A stretch of 9,275 bases of DNA from Lysobacterales bacterium (GCA_026993285.1 JALWTZ010000025.1:1-9275); one strand, 5' to 3'. Numbered from the stretch's first letter, positions 1 to 7,628 are shown. Program-made: numbers and translations. Notes: generated from the letters alone by a model not told the origin.

Positions 1-1151
1 CCCTGGCGAATGGGGGGCGTATGGGCCTGTACCGCCTGCTGCAACAGTTCGGTCAGGGCATGGGTGGAAAAATTGCGACCGGCTGAATCATAGGCCTCTT
101 CCACCGCCTTCATCAGCTCCTTGAGCCCGGAGCCATGCAGGGCGGAAATGGTCACCCGGCGGGCGTAATCGCAGAAGGTCAGCTTGCGCTCCAGCTCCGT
201 TTTCACCCGCATGCGGGCATCCTGGCTCAAGCCATCCCACTTGTTCACCGCAATCACCAGCGCCCGGCCGGAATCCACAATATGGCCCAGCAGGTGCAGA
301 TCCTGATCCGTGACGCCCTCACGGGCATCGATCACCAGCACCACCGCGCGCGCCTGTTCCACCGCCTGCAGGGCCTTGATGACGGAAAACTTCTCCACCT
401 TCTCGTCGATGCGCGCGCGTCGACGCACACCGGCGGTATCGATCAGGGTGTAATCCCGCCCTTCCCAATGGGCTTCGGCTTCCACCGTATCGCGGGTGGT
501 GCCGGGCAGGTCCATGGTCACCATGCGTTCCTCGCCCAGCAGGCGGTTGATCAGGGTGGACTTGCCCACATTGGGCCGGCCCAGCACGGCCAGGCGGATA
601 TGGGCATCCGGCAGGGGTGCGGTCTCTTCAACGCGGGGAAAACACGATTCACCCAGCGTGGCAATGGCTTCCTCCATGAGTGCATGAATGCCACGACGAT
701 GCGCGGCAGCCATACCGACCAACGGCATGCCCAACGCATAGAAATCGGCCAGAACGGTACGCTCATCCAGCCCATCGACCTTGTTCACCACAGCCAGTAC
801 CGGCTTGTCACAGCGGCGCAGGCGTTCGAGAATTTCTTCATCGGCCGGCGTCAGGCCATCACGTGCATCCAGCAGAAACAGCACCAGATCCGCTTCATCC
901 ACGGCCAACCAGACCTGTTTCTGCATGGAGAGGTTGACCGCATCCTGCGTATCCGCAAGGCCACCGGTATCCACCACCAGAAACTGCCGGCCTTCCCATT
1001 CGGCACGACCATATTTGCGGTCACGGGTCAGTCCGGGATAGTCCGCCACCAGGGCATCCCGGCTGCGGGTCAGTGCATTGAACAGTGTGGATTTGCCCAC
1101 ATTGGGGCGGCCCACCAGTGCAATGACCGGTAGCGGTTGATTGGCTGTCAT
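1..1151 (-). CDS. der: Ribosome assembly GTPase Der (EngA), 3' end cut by window edge
   Basis: Der is a tandem-GTPase that acts in maturation of the 50S ribosomal subunit. Reading from the ATG at 1151, 383 codons are visible without a stop; the family is usually about 460-490 residues, so the end of the C-terminal KH-like domain lies outside. Two G domains are clear. The first has GRPNVGKS at residues 14-21, YPGLTRDR at 38-45, DTGG at 61-64 and NKVD at 123-126. The second has GRPNVGKS at 191-198, DTAG at 238-241 and NKWDGLS from 303. Two Walker A copies in one chain are diagnostic of Der. The ATG overlaps the bamB TGA as ATGA, which suggests translational coupling; only a GGAG two bases before the start could serve as ribosome binding site. 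No damage is seen in the visible part. Confidence 0.97.
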   Translation of the reverse strand, partial: MTANQPLPVIALVGRPNVGKSTLFNALTRSRDALVADYPGLTRDRKYGRAEWEGRQFLVVDTGGLADTQDAVNLSMQKQVWLAVDEADLVLFLLDARDGLTPADEEILERLRRCDKPVLAVVNKVDGLDERTVLADFYALGMPLVGMAAAHRRGIHALMEEAIATLGESCFPRVEETAPLPDAHIRLAVLGRPNVGKSTLINRLLGEERMVTMDLPGTTRDTVEAEAHWEGRDYTLIDTAGVRRRARIDEKVEKFSVIKALQAVEQARAVVLVIDAREGVTDQDLHLLGHIVDSGRALVIAVNKWDGLSQDARMRVKTELERKLTFCDYARRVTISALHGSGLKELMKAVEEAYDSAGRNFSTHALTELLQQAVQAHTPPIRQ

Positions 1152-2323
1152 CGCTCCAACTGGTAGGCTGCAGCCTTGCCGTCTCCATTGAACACATACA
1201 GAACGCCACGGTCCTGTACGATATTTTTCTCGATCTTGCTGTCACCCAGACGCACACGGGCAATGAATTCGCCGCTGTCCTCGTCTATCCAGTGCAGATA
1301 ACCCAGCTTGTCACCCACCACGATGGCACCCTGCTGGAAGGCCGGCGCAGTCAATTCCCGGTGCAACAGCTTGTCCAGGGACCAGCGGGTTTCACCACTG
1401 GCACGGTCCAGCAGCAGCAGTTTGCCGTCGGCCGCGCTGACCGCCAGATACTTGCGGCCCGCAGTCAGGCCGGCGATGGATGACAGCGGTTTTTTCCAGA
1501 TGAACTGGCCGGTCGTCAACTGGATGGCGGCCGCATTGCCCTGAAATCCGGCCACATACAGATCGGTGGCAATCAGGGCCATCTGGCCATCGATATCCAC
1601 CAAACGTTCCAGTTCGGTCTTGCCACGCGGGATGGACAGGGTTTCCTCCCACAACGGCACGCCATCTTCCGAGCGCAGTGCCACCAGCTTTCCGTCATCA
1701 AAACCCAGCACCACCGTACCCGCCAGTGCCAATGGCGAACCGTTGCCACGCAGGGACAGTAACGGTACGGAAGTGTCATAGACCCAAACCCTGTGGCCGC
1801 TGTGCAAGTCAAAACCAAACACGCGCCCGTCCTGAGCCCGGGCAATCACCCGATCTCCATCAATGACCGGCAGGGAGAGCACCTCGGAGGACAGCTCGTT
1901 TCTCCATTGTTCCTCGCCGGTGGCCGCATCCAGCAACACCAGCTCGCCATCCATACCGCCGATCAGCAGATAACCATCCTGTGCCACCGGACCCGCTGCC
2001 GCATCCAGTTCGAGGTCATGTGACCAGCGCTTTCGGCCGTTCTCCCGCTGAAGCGCCGTCAGTCGCCCGCGAGCATCCACGACATAGGCATGATCGTCAT
2101 CCAGAGCAACCTGCAAATTGCGAATCAGGCGCCCCGTGCCCTTGCCCGCATCGTATTCCCACAAGCGCACCACCTTGGCGGCAGGCGTAAAGTCCACCAG
2201 CTCGGCCGGTGGATCGACGTTGTCCTTCCCACCCAGGCTGCCAAAAACCTTCTGGAAGGTGGCACAGCCGGACATGGAAAGGGAAAGCAGCGCGATGGCC
2301 GCCAACCGGCCCCAGTACTTCAA
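1148..2323 (-). CDS. bamB: Outer membrane assembly lipoprotein BamB (YfgL), TTG start
   Basis: BamB is the beta-propeller lipoprotein of the BAM complex, which inserts beta-barrel proteins into the outer membrane. The 391-residue length matches the E. coli protein (about 392). A short lipoprotein signal ends in MSGC with Cys20 as the lipidation site; Ala at +2 is compatible with outer-membrane sorting. Repeated blade motifs of the G-x-L-x-x-x-D-x-x-x-G-x-x-x-W type occur near residues 86, 126, 167, 211, 300 and 341, with more divergent ones near 265 and 382, fitting an eight-bladed propeller. LSLRG at 189-193 and RLVDID at 240-245 resemble the conserved surface loops that contact BamA in E. 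coli. The start is TTG, not ATG: it overlaps the yfgM stop as TTGA and has AGAGGAG eight bases upstream, while the next Met (residue 17) would destroy the signal peptide. Confidence 0.96.
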   Translation of the reverse strand: MKYWGRLAAIALLSLSMSGCATFQKVFGSLGGKDNVDPPAELVDFTPAAKVVRLWEYDAGKGTGRLIRNLQVALDDDHAYVVDARGRLTALQRENGRKRWSHDLELDAAAGPVAQDGYLLIGGMDGELVLLDAATGEEQWRNELSSEVLSLPVIDGDRVIARAQDGRVFGFDLHSGHRVWVYDTSVPLLSLRGNGSPLALAGTVVLGFDDGKLVALRSEDGVPLWEETLSIPRGKTELERLVDIDGQMALIATDLYVAGFQGNAAAIQLTTGQFIWKKPLSSIAGLTAGRKYLAVSAADGKLLLLDRASGETRWSLDKLLHRELTAPAFQQGAIVVGDKLGYLHWIDEDSGEFIARVRLGDSKIEKNIVQDRGVLYVFNGDGKAAAYQLER

Positions 2324-3000
2324 GATTTCTGCTCCTCTGCAGCCGGCTCACTGGCGGTGGCTTTTTCAGCCTTGCCCAGATTATCCAGTTTCAGTTCCAG
2401 CAGGGGGCGGCTGCCGGCCTGGGTCGGGTCCAGGTTGTCCAGTGCCTGTTGATAGGCCGTGCGGGCCGCATCCAGCTTGCCGCTTTCCGCATAGATATCA
2501 CCGCGCGTTTCAGCCACCATGGAGGCATAGGCCGGGCTTTCGATGCCAGCCAGTGTTTGCAGGGCGGCATCGTTGTCACCGGTTTGCCATTGCAGGCGCG
2601 CAACCCGATAGGCCAGCAGATTGGCCATTGCTTCATCCGGCGACTTCTCCTGAAGGGACTGCAGGGTTTTCAGGGCTTCGGCCGGGTCCTGATCCATTTG
2701 CAGGCGGGCATATTCCATGGTGGCCATGCTGGTATAGAGCGAACGGGGAAAATCCTGCTTCAGCGCTGTCAGCGCAGCTTCAGCTTGGGCGCGGTCCTTT
2801 TGCTCGAAGGCCTGCTCAAAATGATAGAAGGCTTCACCGGCAGCCTGCTGCTGCTCGGCCTGCCACTGCTGGAAGAACTGCCAGCCATACAACAGGGCCA
2901 GGCCACCCGCCACGCCGGTCACCAGGGTTTGCATATTGTCCTTCAGCCATTTGCGAACTTCTTCGCTCTGTTCGTATTCTTCGCGCTTGTGATCACTCAT
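2320..3000 (-). CDS. yfgM: YfgM family inner-membrane TPR protein (ancillary SecYEG translocon subunit)
   Basis: This 226-residue protein has the YfgM architecture (E. coli about 206 residues). A charged cytoplasmic N-terminus of about 23 residues is followed by one membrane segment at about 24-42 (TLVTGVAGGLALLYGW), and then a periplasmic helical region with TPR-like repeats, for example near residues 127-151 and 155-190. The C-terminal tail is Ala/Glu-rich. In E. coli, YfgM binds the chaperone PpiD and the SecYEG translocon and is thought to help hand over secreted proteins; this role is taken from the family. The ATG at 3000 has AAGAG about eight bases upstream. The stop overlaps the bamB start by four bases (TTGA), so its expression is probably tied to bamB, which fits a shared role in envelope protein biogenesis. 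Confidence 0.93.
   Translation of the reverse strand: MSDHKREEYEQSEEVRKWLKDNMQTLVTGVAGGLALLYGWQFFQQWQAEQQQAAGEAFYHFEQAFEQKDRAQAEAALTALKQDFPRSLYTSMATMEYARLQMDQDPAEALKTLQSLQEKSPDEAMANLLAYRVARLQWQTGDNDAALQTLAGIESPAYASMVAETRGDIYAESGKLDAARTAYQQALDNLDPTQAGSRPLLELKLDNLGKAEKATASEPAAEEQKS
2332..2338 (-). promoter_or_regulatory. Ribosome binding site that decides the bamB TTG start
   Basis: On the minus strand the sequence AGAGGAG lies eight bases before the TTG at 2323, inside the last codons of yfgM. This strong match to the anti-Shine-Dalgarno core is the main reason to accept a TTG start and a full lipoprotein signal peptide. Confidence 0.75.
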
Positions 3001-3028
3001 TTCCGTTTCTCTTGCTCTGGGTTAGCGT

Positions 3029-3051
3029 TTTCAGGGCACCAATGCCTGAAA
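3029..3051. other. Small inverted repeat in the hisS-yfgM gap
   Basis: TTTCAGG and CCTGAAA face each other around a nine-base centre; two more pairs (CA/TG) can form with one bulged C, leaving a TTGG loop when read on the minus strand. It lies between the hisS stop (3065) and the yfgM start (3000). No T-run follows it in the direction of transcription, so it is not a typical intrinsic terminator. An mRNA stability or processing hairpin is possible but is only an inference. Confidence 0.45.
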
Positions 3052-3064
3052 GAACATGGTTATT

Positions 3065-4333
3065 TCAAGTCCAGCGTTCCAGCAAGGCTGGCAGTTCAGC
3101 CATGGCCATACGCTGCTGTTCACCCTGCCCGCGCAGGGGTTTTACGGTCAACTCTCCCGTAGCCAGCTCATCCTCGCCCAGTACCAGCGCCACTTTCGCG
3201 CCGGATCGGTCAGCACGCTTGAACTGGGCCTTGAAGCTGCCGCCGGAGAGATTCATTTCCATGCGCAGCCCCGGCAACTGGTCTCGCAATTGCTCGGCCA
3301 CGGCCAGCACCTGCTCTTCGGCAACGCCCGGCGCGACCAGATAGGCATCCACACGGGTCTGCATGGGTTCGGCCTGCTTCATGCGCAACAGTTCCACCAC
3401 CCGTTCCATGCCCATGGCAAAGCCGGTTGCCGGTACGGTCTTGCCACCGAAGCGTTCTACCAGGCCATCGTAACGACCACCGGAACAGATGGCACTCTGC
3501 GCACCCAGCTGGTCGGTAGTCCACTCGTAAACCGTGTGGTTGTAGTAGTCCAGACCGCGCACCAGCCGCGGGTTGTGGGTCCAGGAAATGCCAGCGGCGT
3601 CGAGCATGCCACAGAGCTGGTTAAAATGGCGCAAGGAAGCCTCATCCATGGCATCCATCATTTGTGGGGCGTTTTCGATCAACCCCTGCATGTCCGGATT
3701 CTTGCTGTCCAGAATCCGCAAGGGATTGATGGCAAGCCGACGGCGTGAATCTTCATCCAGCGCGCCTTCATGAGCACGGAAGTATTCCACCAGCCGTTCG
3801 CGGTATGCCGCGCGGGATTCGGCGTTGCCCAGGGTATTGATTTCCAGCACCAGGCCTTCCAACAGGCCAAGGCGCTTCCACAGCCGTGCCGCCAGTGCGA
3901 TCAACTCGGCATCGGCATCGGCACCAGCCGGACCAAACAACTCGACCCCCGTCTGGTGAAACTGTCGCGAACGGCCCTTTTGTGGCCGCTCGTAACGAAA
4001 CATCGGCCCCATGTACCAGACACGGGCGGCATGCCCCTGCAACAGGCCGTGCTGTACCATGGCCCGTACACAGCCGGCGGTGCCTTCCGGGCGCAGCGTA
4101 AGGCTGTCGCCGTTGCGGTCCGCAAAGGTATACATCTCCTTCTCCACCACATCCGTGCCTTCGCCGATGGAAGTGGTGAAAACGCCGGTTTTTTCCAGGA
4201 CAGGCAAACGGATTTCCTGAAAATGATAAGCCGCGAGCACCTGACGGATTTCCGTTTCCAGATGCTGCCAGAGTGGGGTTTGCTGCGGGAGGATATCGTG
4301 CATGCCGCGCACGGCCTGAAGGCGTTGACTCAT
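3065..4333 (-). CDS. hisS: Histidyl-tRNA synthetase
   Basis: HisRS charges tRNA-His with histidine in the cytoplasm using ATP. The 422-residue length matches bacterial enzymes (E. coli 424). It is a class II synthetase: RPEGT at 81-85, motif 2 FRYERPQKGRSRQFHQ at 112-127, the histidine-specific LVRGLDYYNHTVYEW at 257-271, GGRYDG at 285-290, and motif 3 GFAMGMER at 304-311. The anticodon-binding domain follows from about residue 328 and ends near 418. The start aligns with the usual N-terminus (Q-A-V-R-G-M-H-D). A sigma-70-like promoter lies just upstream, giving a predicted leader of about 28 bases in which I see no Shine-Dalgarno sequence. In most Gammaproteobacteria ispG lies directly upstream; here rodZ does. 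It is probably the first gene of a unit continuing to yfgM, bamB and der. Confidence 0.98.
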   Translation of the reverse strand: MSQRLQAVRGMHDILPQQTPLWQHLETEIRQVLAAYHFQEIRLPVLEKTGVFTTSIGEGTDVVEKEMYTFADRNGDSLTLRPEGTAGCVRAMVQHGLLQGHAARVWYMGPMFRYERPQKGRSRQFHQTGVELFGPAGADADAELIALAARLWKRLGLLEGLVLEINTLGNAESRAAYRERLVEYFRAHEGALDEDSRRRLAINPLRILDSKNPDMQGLIENAPQMMDAMDEASLRHFNQLCGMLDAAGISWTHNPRLVRGLDYYNHTVYEWTTDQLGAQSAICSGGRYDGLVERFGGKTVPATGFAMGMERVVELLRMKQAEPMQTRVDAYLVAPGVAEEQVLAVAEQLRDQLPGLRMEMNLSGGSFKAQFKRADRSGAKVALVLGEDELATGELTVKPLRGQGEQQRMAMAELPALLERWT

Positions 4334-4367
4334 GGTTCGATTGGATGGCGATCGGCAAAGGTAGCGG

Positions 4368-4396
4368 ATTATAGCCCCTTCACCCGCTTTTGTCTG
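4368..4396 (-). promoter_or_regulatory. Predicted sigma-70 promoter for hisS
   Basis: On the minus strand a perfect -10 hexamer TATAAT (4373 to 4368) lies 17 bases downstream of CAGACA (4396 to 4391), which matches four of six positions of the -35 consensus TTGACA. The start of transcription should fall near 4361, about 28 bases before the hisS ATG. The placement in a noncoding gap directly before the gene makes this more than a chance match. Confidence 0.7.
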
Positions 4397-4414
4397 CCTG
4401 CGCTTGTCTGCCTG
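4390..4414 (-). repeat. Tandem direct repeat of CAGGCAGACAA at the hisS promoter
   Basis: The 11-mer CAGGCAGACAA occurs twice on the minus strand (4414 to 4404 and 4400 to 4390), 14 bases apart. It begins three bases after the rodZ stop codon. The second copy contains the predicted -35 element of hisS. A local duplication or a pair of regulator half-sites could explain it; nothing in the sequence decides between them. Confidence 0.6.
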
Positions 4415-4417
4415 ACT

Positions 4418-5347
4418 TCAGGGGCTGCTGGTATCCCGCGTGCCCTGCAAGGCCTCTGGAATACTGCCGGACGGAATTTCGCTTTTTGCCTGACCACCCT
4501 GCAACGAACCGGTGTTGATGCGAACCACCTTGCCGCGGGCAAAGGCACTCAGGTCCACAACCTGGCCATCCATGCGCAGACGAGCCTGGGTATGATCTCC
4601 AATGAGCATGTCGTAGGGCGGCTGCCCCTTCAGCGGCAGTCTCTCGCCGGCATGGAACAACCGGTAAGCCAGACGCTGACCACTGGCATCACGAACCTCC
4701 ACCCAGGAATCCCCGGAAAACTGCAGCAGATAGTGTTCTGCAGGCTGCTCGGCTTCTGTAGTCAACAAGTCGGGCTGTACTTCCGCACGCGCTTCACGGA
4801 TGGGAGAAAGACTTCGTGCAGCAGGCTGGGCCGATACGGGTGCCGAAGTCTTCTCAACGGCCTCCTGCTCCATGCCGGCCAGCAGGACGACTTCTTCCAC
4901 GTTTTTTTCAGGCTGTACAACCGCTGCTTTCTCCCGGGCAGACTGCAGTTGAGGCGGGGATTCCACGGGCTGGGTAACCGGTACGGCACGCTGGTACCAC
5001 AGGCCACCTGCCACAAACACGGCCCCGAGAACAGGCAGCGTCCAGGAAGGCAATCCGGCCTGTTTGCGTGGCAACAAATCCGTCACGGCCGGAACGGGAG
5101 TAGCATGTACTGCCCGCTGGTCGCTGGCCCAGTCCAGGCCCAGTAAACGCGCATAGCGTTTGAGATAGCCACGCTGGTAGACATCCGCTTCTGCCAGGTC
5201 TTCCAGTTTTTCCAGTTTCTGCAGCGTCTGTTTCGGCAGTTTCAATTCCGAAGCCACCTGCTGGATACTCAGGCCCTTTGCAATGCGGGCCTGCTCGAAC
5301 AACTTGCCTGTTGCCTGTTCATCCATGGTGAAGGACTCTTCACTCAT
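4418..5347 (-). CDS. rodZ: Cell-shape protein RodZ (HTH-membrane-DUF4115)
   Basis: RodZ links MreB filaments to the cell-wall elongation machinery at the inner membrane. At 309 residues it is slightly shorter than E. coli RodZ (337). In order: a helix-turn-helix domain of the HTH_25 type at about 13-73, with the characteristic RGYLKRYARLLGLD at 59-72; a basic stretch; one membrane helix at about 101-119 (WTLPVLGAVFVAGGLWYQ); a Pro/Ala/Glu-rich periplasmic linker at about 120-205; and the C-terminal beta domain at about 206-280 (DSWVEVRDASGQRL), followed by a polar tail. The ATG at 5347 overlaps the pilF stop by eight bases. A second Met at codon 8 is an alternative start with GAAGAG upstream; both keep the HTH intact, and I prefer the first. 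Confidence 0.95.
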   Translation of the reverse strand: MSEESFTMDEQATGKLFEQARIAKGLSIQQVASELKLPKQTLQKLEKLEDLAEADVYQRGYLKRYARLLGLDWASDQRAVHATPVPAVTDLLPRKQAGLPSWTLPVLGAVFVAGGLWYQRAVPVTQPVESPPQLQSAREKAAVVQPEKNVEEVVLLAGMEQEAVEKTSAPVSAQPAARSLSPIREARAEVQPDLLTTEAEQPAEHYLLQFSGDSWVEVRDASGQRLAYRLFHAGERLPLKGQPPYDMLIGDHTQARLRMDGQVVDLSAFARGKVVRINTGSLQGGQAKSEIPSGSIPEALQGTRDTSSP

Positions 5348-6101
5348 GTTTGTCTACCTTGTTCAACAACCGGGTTTCTCGTGCTTCGGGGAATTGCTGG
5401 CGCAAACGCCGGGCATAGGCCTGGCTCGCTTTCAAGTCACCGAGGGCATACTCGATACGGTAGCCCAGCCAATAAGCATCCGGGCGCACCTGGCCGGTGG
5501 CCTCGTAACGCTGCAAGAAAGCACGCGCCTTGAAGTGATTGCCCTGTTCATGCATCAGCCGGGCCAGCAGAAAGAGGGCATCGGGATAGTTGGAATCCAT
5601 CCGCAAGGCCTGCCGGAGGTAGGCTTCGGCATCCTGGAGCTTGCCGGCCTGCAGCGCGCAGGAACCTGCATTGGTCAGCGCCACGGCGGGGGTCTTGTAG
5701 AAGGGGTTGTCCCAGGCCTTGCGAAAATGCGCTTCTGCCTGATCATATTTTTGCTGCCGGCATAAGAATGTACCGAGATTGTTTTGCGCATCGCCATTGT
5801 CCGGCTGCAGTTCCACGGCCTTGCGATAGTGCTGTTCGGCCTGTTCGGGTTTGCGAATTCGCTCGTAAAGGATGGCCAGCACGGTATGGGCATTGGCAGA
5901 ATCCGGGTCATACTGCAGGGCCTTGTTGAGCCGCTCCAGTGCCACCTCGTAGCGGCCTTCCTGCATGTATCCCGAGCCCAGTTGCACATTCAATGCGGCG
6001 AGTTTCTTCTGTCTCGCATCCTCCTCATCCCCGCTGCGGCCCGGGTTGGAAGCACAACCGGTCAATCCAATCACCAGCAGCAGAAACAGGGCAATGCGCA
6101 T
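5340..6101 (-). CDS. pilF: Type IV pilus pilotin lipoprotein PilF/PilW (TPR)
   Basis: This 253-residue lipoprotein matches the PilF/PilW family (P. aeruginosa PilF about 252), the pilotin that brings the secretin PilQ to the outer membrane for type IV pilus assembly. The signal peptide ends in LTGC with Cys16 as the lipidation site and Ala at +2. The rest is a string of about six TPR motifs, roughly 35-67, 70-101, 104-136, 139-172, 173-205 and 209-240, for example AHTVLAILYERIRKPEQAEQ. In bacteria without type IV pili the same locus product is annotated only as a TPR lipoprotein, and no other pilus gene is in this window, so the pilus role rests on family and gene order. It starts one base after the rlmN stop, with GGGAGG five bases upstream. 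Confidence 0.92.
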   Translation of the reverse strand: MRIALFLLLVIGLTGCASNPGRSGDEEDARQKKLAALNVQLGSGYMQEGRYEVALERLNKALQYDPDSANAHTVLAILYERIRKPEQAEQHYRKAVELQPDNGDAQNNLGTFLCRQQKYDQAEAHFRKAWDNPFYKTPAVALTNAGSCALQAGKLQDAEAYLRQALRMDSNYPDALFLLARLMHEQGNHFKARAFLQRYEATGQVRPDAYWLGYRIEYALGDLKASQAYARRLRQQFPEARETRLLNKVDKHE

Positions 6102-6102
6102 T

Positions 6103-7203
6103 TCAACCTCCCAGGGGCAATGTATTCAGTTTCCGGCTTCGCCGGGTTCGATCGGTCACCTGCCCTACCAGCTGGCCACAGGCAGCATCGATATCATCCC
6201 CTCGCGTCTTGCGTAGCGTAGCCACCTTGTCATGATTGAGCAGTATGCTTTGAAAGCGGCGAATGCTCGCTTCACCGGGCCGCTTGAAATCGGAACCCGG
6301 AAAAGGATTGAAGGGGATCAAATTGACCTTGCTGGGCACGTTCGCCAGCAGGCGAATCAGCTCACGCGCATGCTCCGGCTGGTCGTTCACCCCTTCGATC
6401 AGGGTGTATTCCATGGTGACCCGGTCACCACGCCGCCCGGCCACATAGCGCTTGCAGGCAGCCATCAGTTCGGCAATGGGGTAACGCTTGTTCAAGGGCA
6501 CCAGCTGGTCACGCAAGGCATCATTGGGTGCGTGCAGGGAAACCGCCAGGCTGATATCGGTCACTTCGCGCATGCGGTCGATCATCGGCACCATGCCGGC
6601 GGTGGAAAGGGTGATGCGCTTGCCGGCCAGGCCAAAACCGAAATCATCCCGCATCAGTGAGACGGCCTGCATCACATTGTCGAAATTCAGCAGTGGCTCA
6701 CCCATGCCCATGAACACCACATTGGTGATGCGGCGCCGGTCGGGTGTCTGGCCCAGTGAACGGGCCGCCACCCACACCTGACCAATGATTTCCGCCGTGG
6801 TCAGGTTACGGTTGAAACCCTGGCGGGCGGTGGAGCAGAAAGTGCAGTTGAGGCCACAACCAATCTGGGAGGAGATGCACAGCGTGCCGCGCTTGCCTTC
6901 CGGAATAAAAACGGTTTCGATGGCACTGCCACCGGGCATGGCCATCACCCACTTGCGGGTACCGTCGCTGGAATCCTTTTCCAGCAACACCTCCGGCGGC
7001 TGAATTTCCGCCACTTCCACCAGCCGGGCACGAAAGGCCTTGCTGATATCCGTCATGGCGGCAAAATCGCTTTCCAGCCGGTGAAACATCCATTTCATCA
7101 GTTGCTGGGCACGAAAAGGCTTTTCACCCTGCTCGGTGACCCACTGCCGGAGGGCTTCACTGCCCATGCCCAGCAGATTGACCTTTTCGTGCCCGGTATC
7201 CAT
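6103..7203 (-). CDS. rlmN: Dual-specificity 23S rRNA (A2503-C2)/tRNA (A37-C2) methyltransferase RlmN
   Basis: RlmN is a radical SAM enzyme that methylates C2 of A2503 in 23S rRNA and of A37 in some tRNAs. The 366-residue length is normal. The radical SAM cluster motif is C116-GLN-C120-TF-C123, the CxxxCxxC form. The two catalytic cysteines of the family are also seen: C109 (in RGTLC) and C342 (in DDIDAACGQL), equivalent to C118 and C355 of E. coli. MGMGEPLLNFDNV at about 165-177 supplies the SAM-binding GEP motif. Cfr, the C8 resistance methylase, is less likely, because RlmN-type context and sequence run throughout, including SSDGTRKW near 78-85. The ATG overlaps the ndk TGA by one base (TGATG); the only GAGG upstream is about 13 bases away, so coupling to ndk is likely. 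Confidence 0.97.
   Translation of the reverse strand: MDTGHEKVNLLGMGSEALRQWVTEQGEKPFRAQQLMKWMFHRLESDFAAMTDISKAFRARLVEVAEIQPPEVLLEKDSSDGTRKWVMAMPGGSAIETVFIPEGKRGTLCISSQIGCGLNCTFCSTARQGFNRNLTTAEIIGQVWVAARSLGQTPDRRRITNVVFMGMGEPLLNFDNVMQAVSLMRDDFGFGLAGKRITLSTAGMVPMIDRMREVTDISLAVSLHAPNDALRDQLVPLNKRYPIAELMAACKRYVAGRRGDRVTMEYTLIEGVNDQPEHARELIRLLANVPSKVNLIPFNPFPGSDFKRPGEASIRRFQSILLNHDKVATLRKTRGDDIDAACGQLVGQVTDRTRRSRKLNTLPLGG
6107..6112 (-). promoter_or_regulatory. Ribosome binding site of pilF inside the end of rlmN
   Basis: GGGAGG on the minus strand sits five bases before the pilF ATG (6101) and forms the last glycine codons of rlmN. This near-ideal site fixes the pilF start and suggests efficient initiation by ribosomes finishing rlmN. 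Confidence 0.75.
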
Positions 7204-7628
7204 CAGCGGCTGTAAACCTCGGAAGCCGGGAAGAAGTAGGCGATTTCCTGCGCGGCCGTTTCCGGTGCATCGGAGCCATGTACGGCGTTGGCGTCAATGC
7301 TTTCGGCAAAATCCGCACGGATGGTACCCGGCTCGGCTTCCTTGGGGTTGGTTGCACCCATGAGTTCACGGTTTTTGGCAATGGCATTCTCACCTTCCAG
7401 CACCTGGATCATCACCGGGCCGGAGATCATGAATTCCACCAGATCGTTGAAAAAGGGGCGTTCGCGGTGTACGGCGTAAAAGCCTTCGGCTTCGGCGCGG
7501 CTCAGGTGCTTCATTCTGGCAGCCACGATTTTCAAACCGGCATCCTCAAAACGCTGGTAGATCTTGCCGATGACATTCTTGGCAACCGCATCGGGCTTGA
7601 TAATGGAGAGAGTCTGTTCAATGGCCAT
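7203..7628 (-). CDS. ndk: Nucleoside diphosphate kinase
   Basis: Ndk transfers the gamma phosphate of ATP to nucleoside diphosphates through a phosphohistidine intermediate and balances NTP and dNTP pools. The 141-residue length matches the family (E. coli 143). The N-terminus MAIEQTLSIIKPDAV holds the conserved Lys11, and the active site NAVHGSD places the catalytic histidine at 117; the end EIAYFFPASEVYSR is also typical. The ATG at 7628 has CAGGA eight bases upstream (7637-7641). It is the first gene of the minus-strand series: upstream lies the intergenic region with an extended -10 promoter, then the divergent mutS. Confidence 0.98.
   Translation of the reverse strand: MAIEQTLSIIKPDAVAKNVIGKIYQRFEDAGLKIVAARMKHLSRAEAEGFYAVHRERPFFNDLVEFMISGPVMIQVLEGENAIAKNRELMGATNPKEAEPGTIRADFAESIDANAVHGSDAPETAAQEIAYFFPASEVYSR

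Noticed and set aside
135..1133. 332-codon plus-strand open frame opposite der
   Set aside because: The minus strand encodes a clear Der with both GTPase domains; the plus frame shows no family features.
2118..5146. Long plus-strand open frames (2118-3344 and 3770-5146) opposite bamB, yfgM, hisS and rodZ
   Set aside because: They are antisense to well-recognised genes, have no recognisable domains, cross gene boundaries and are rich in Arg, Pro, His and Gln as expected from the complement of GC-rich coding sequence.
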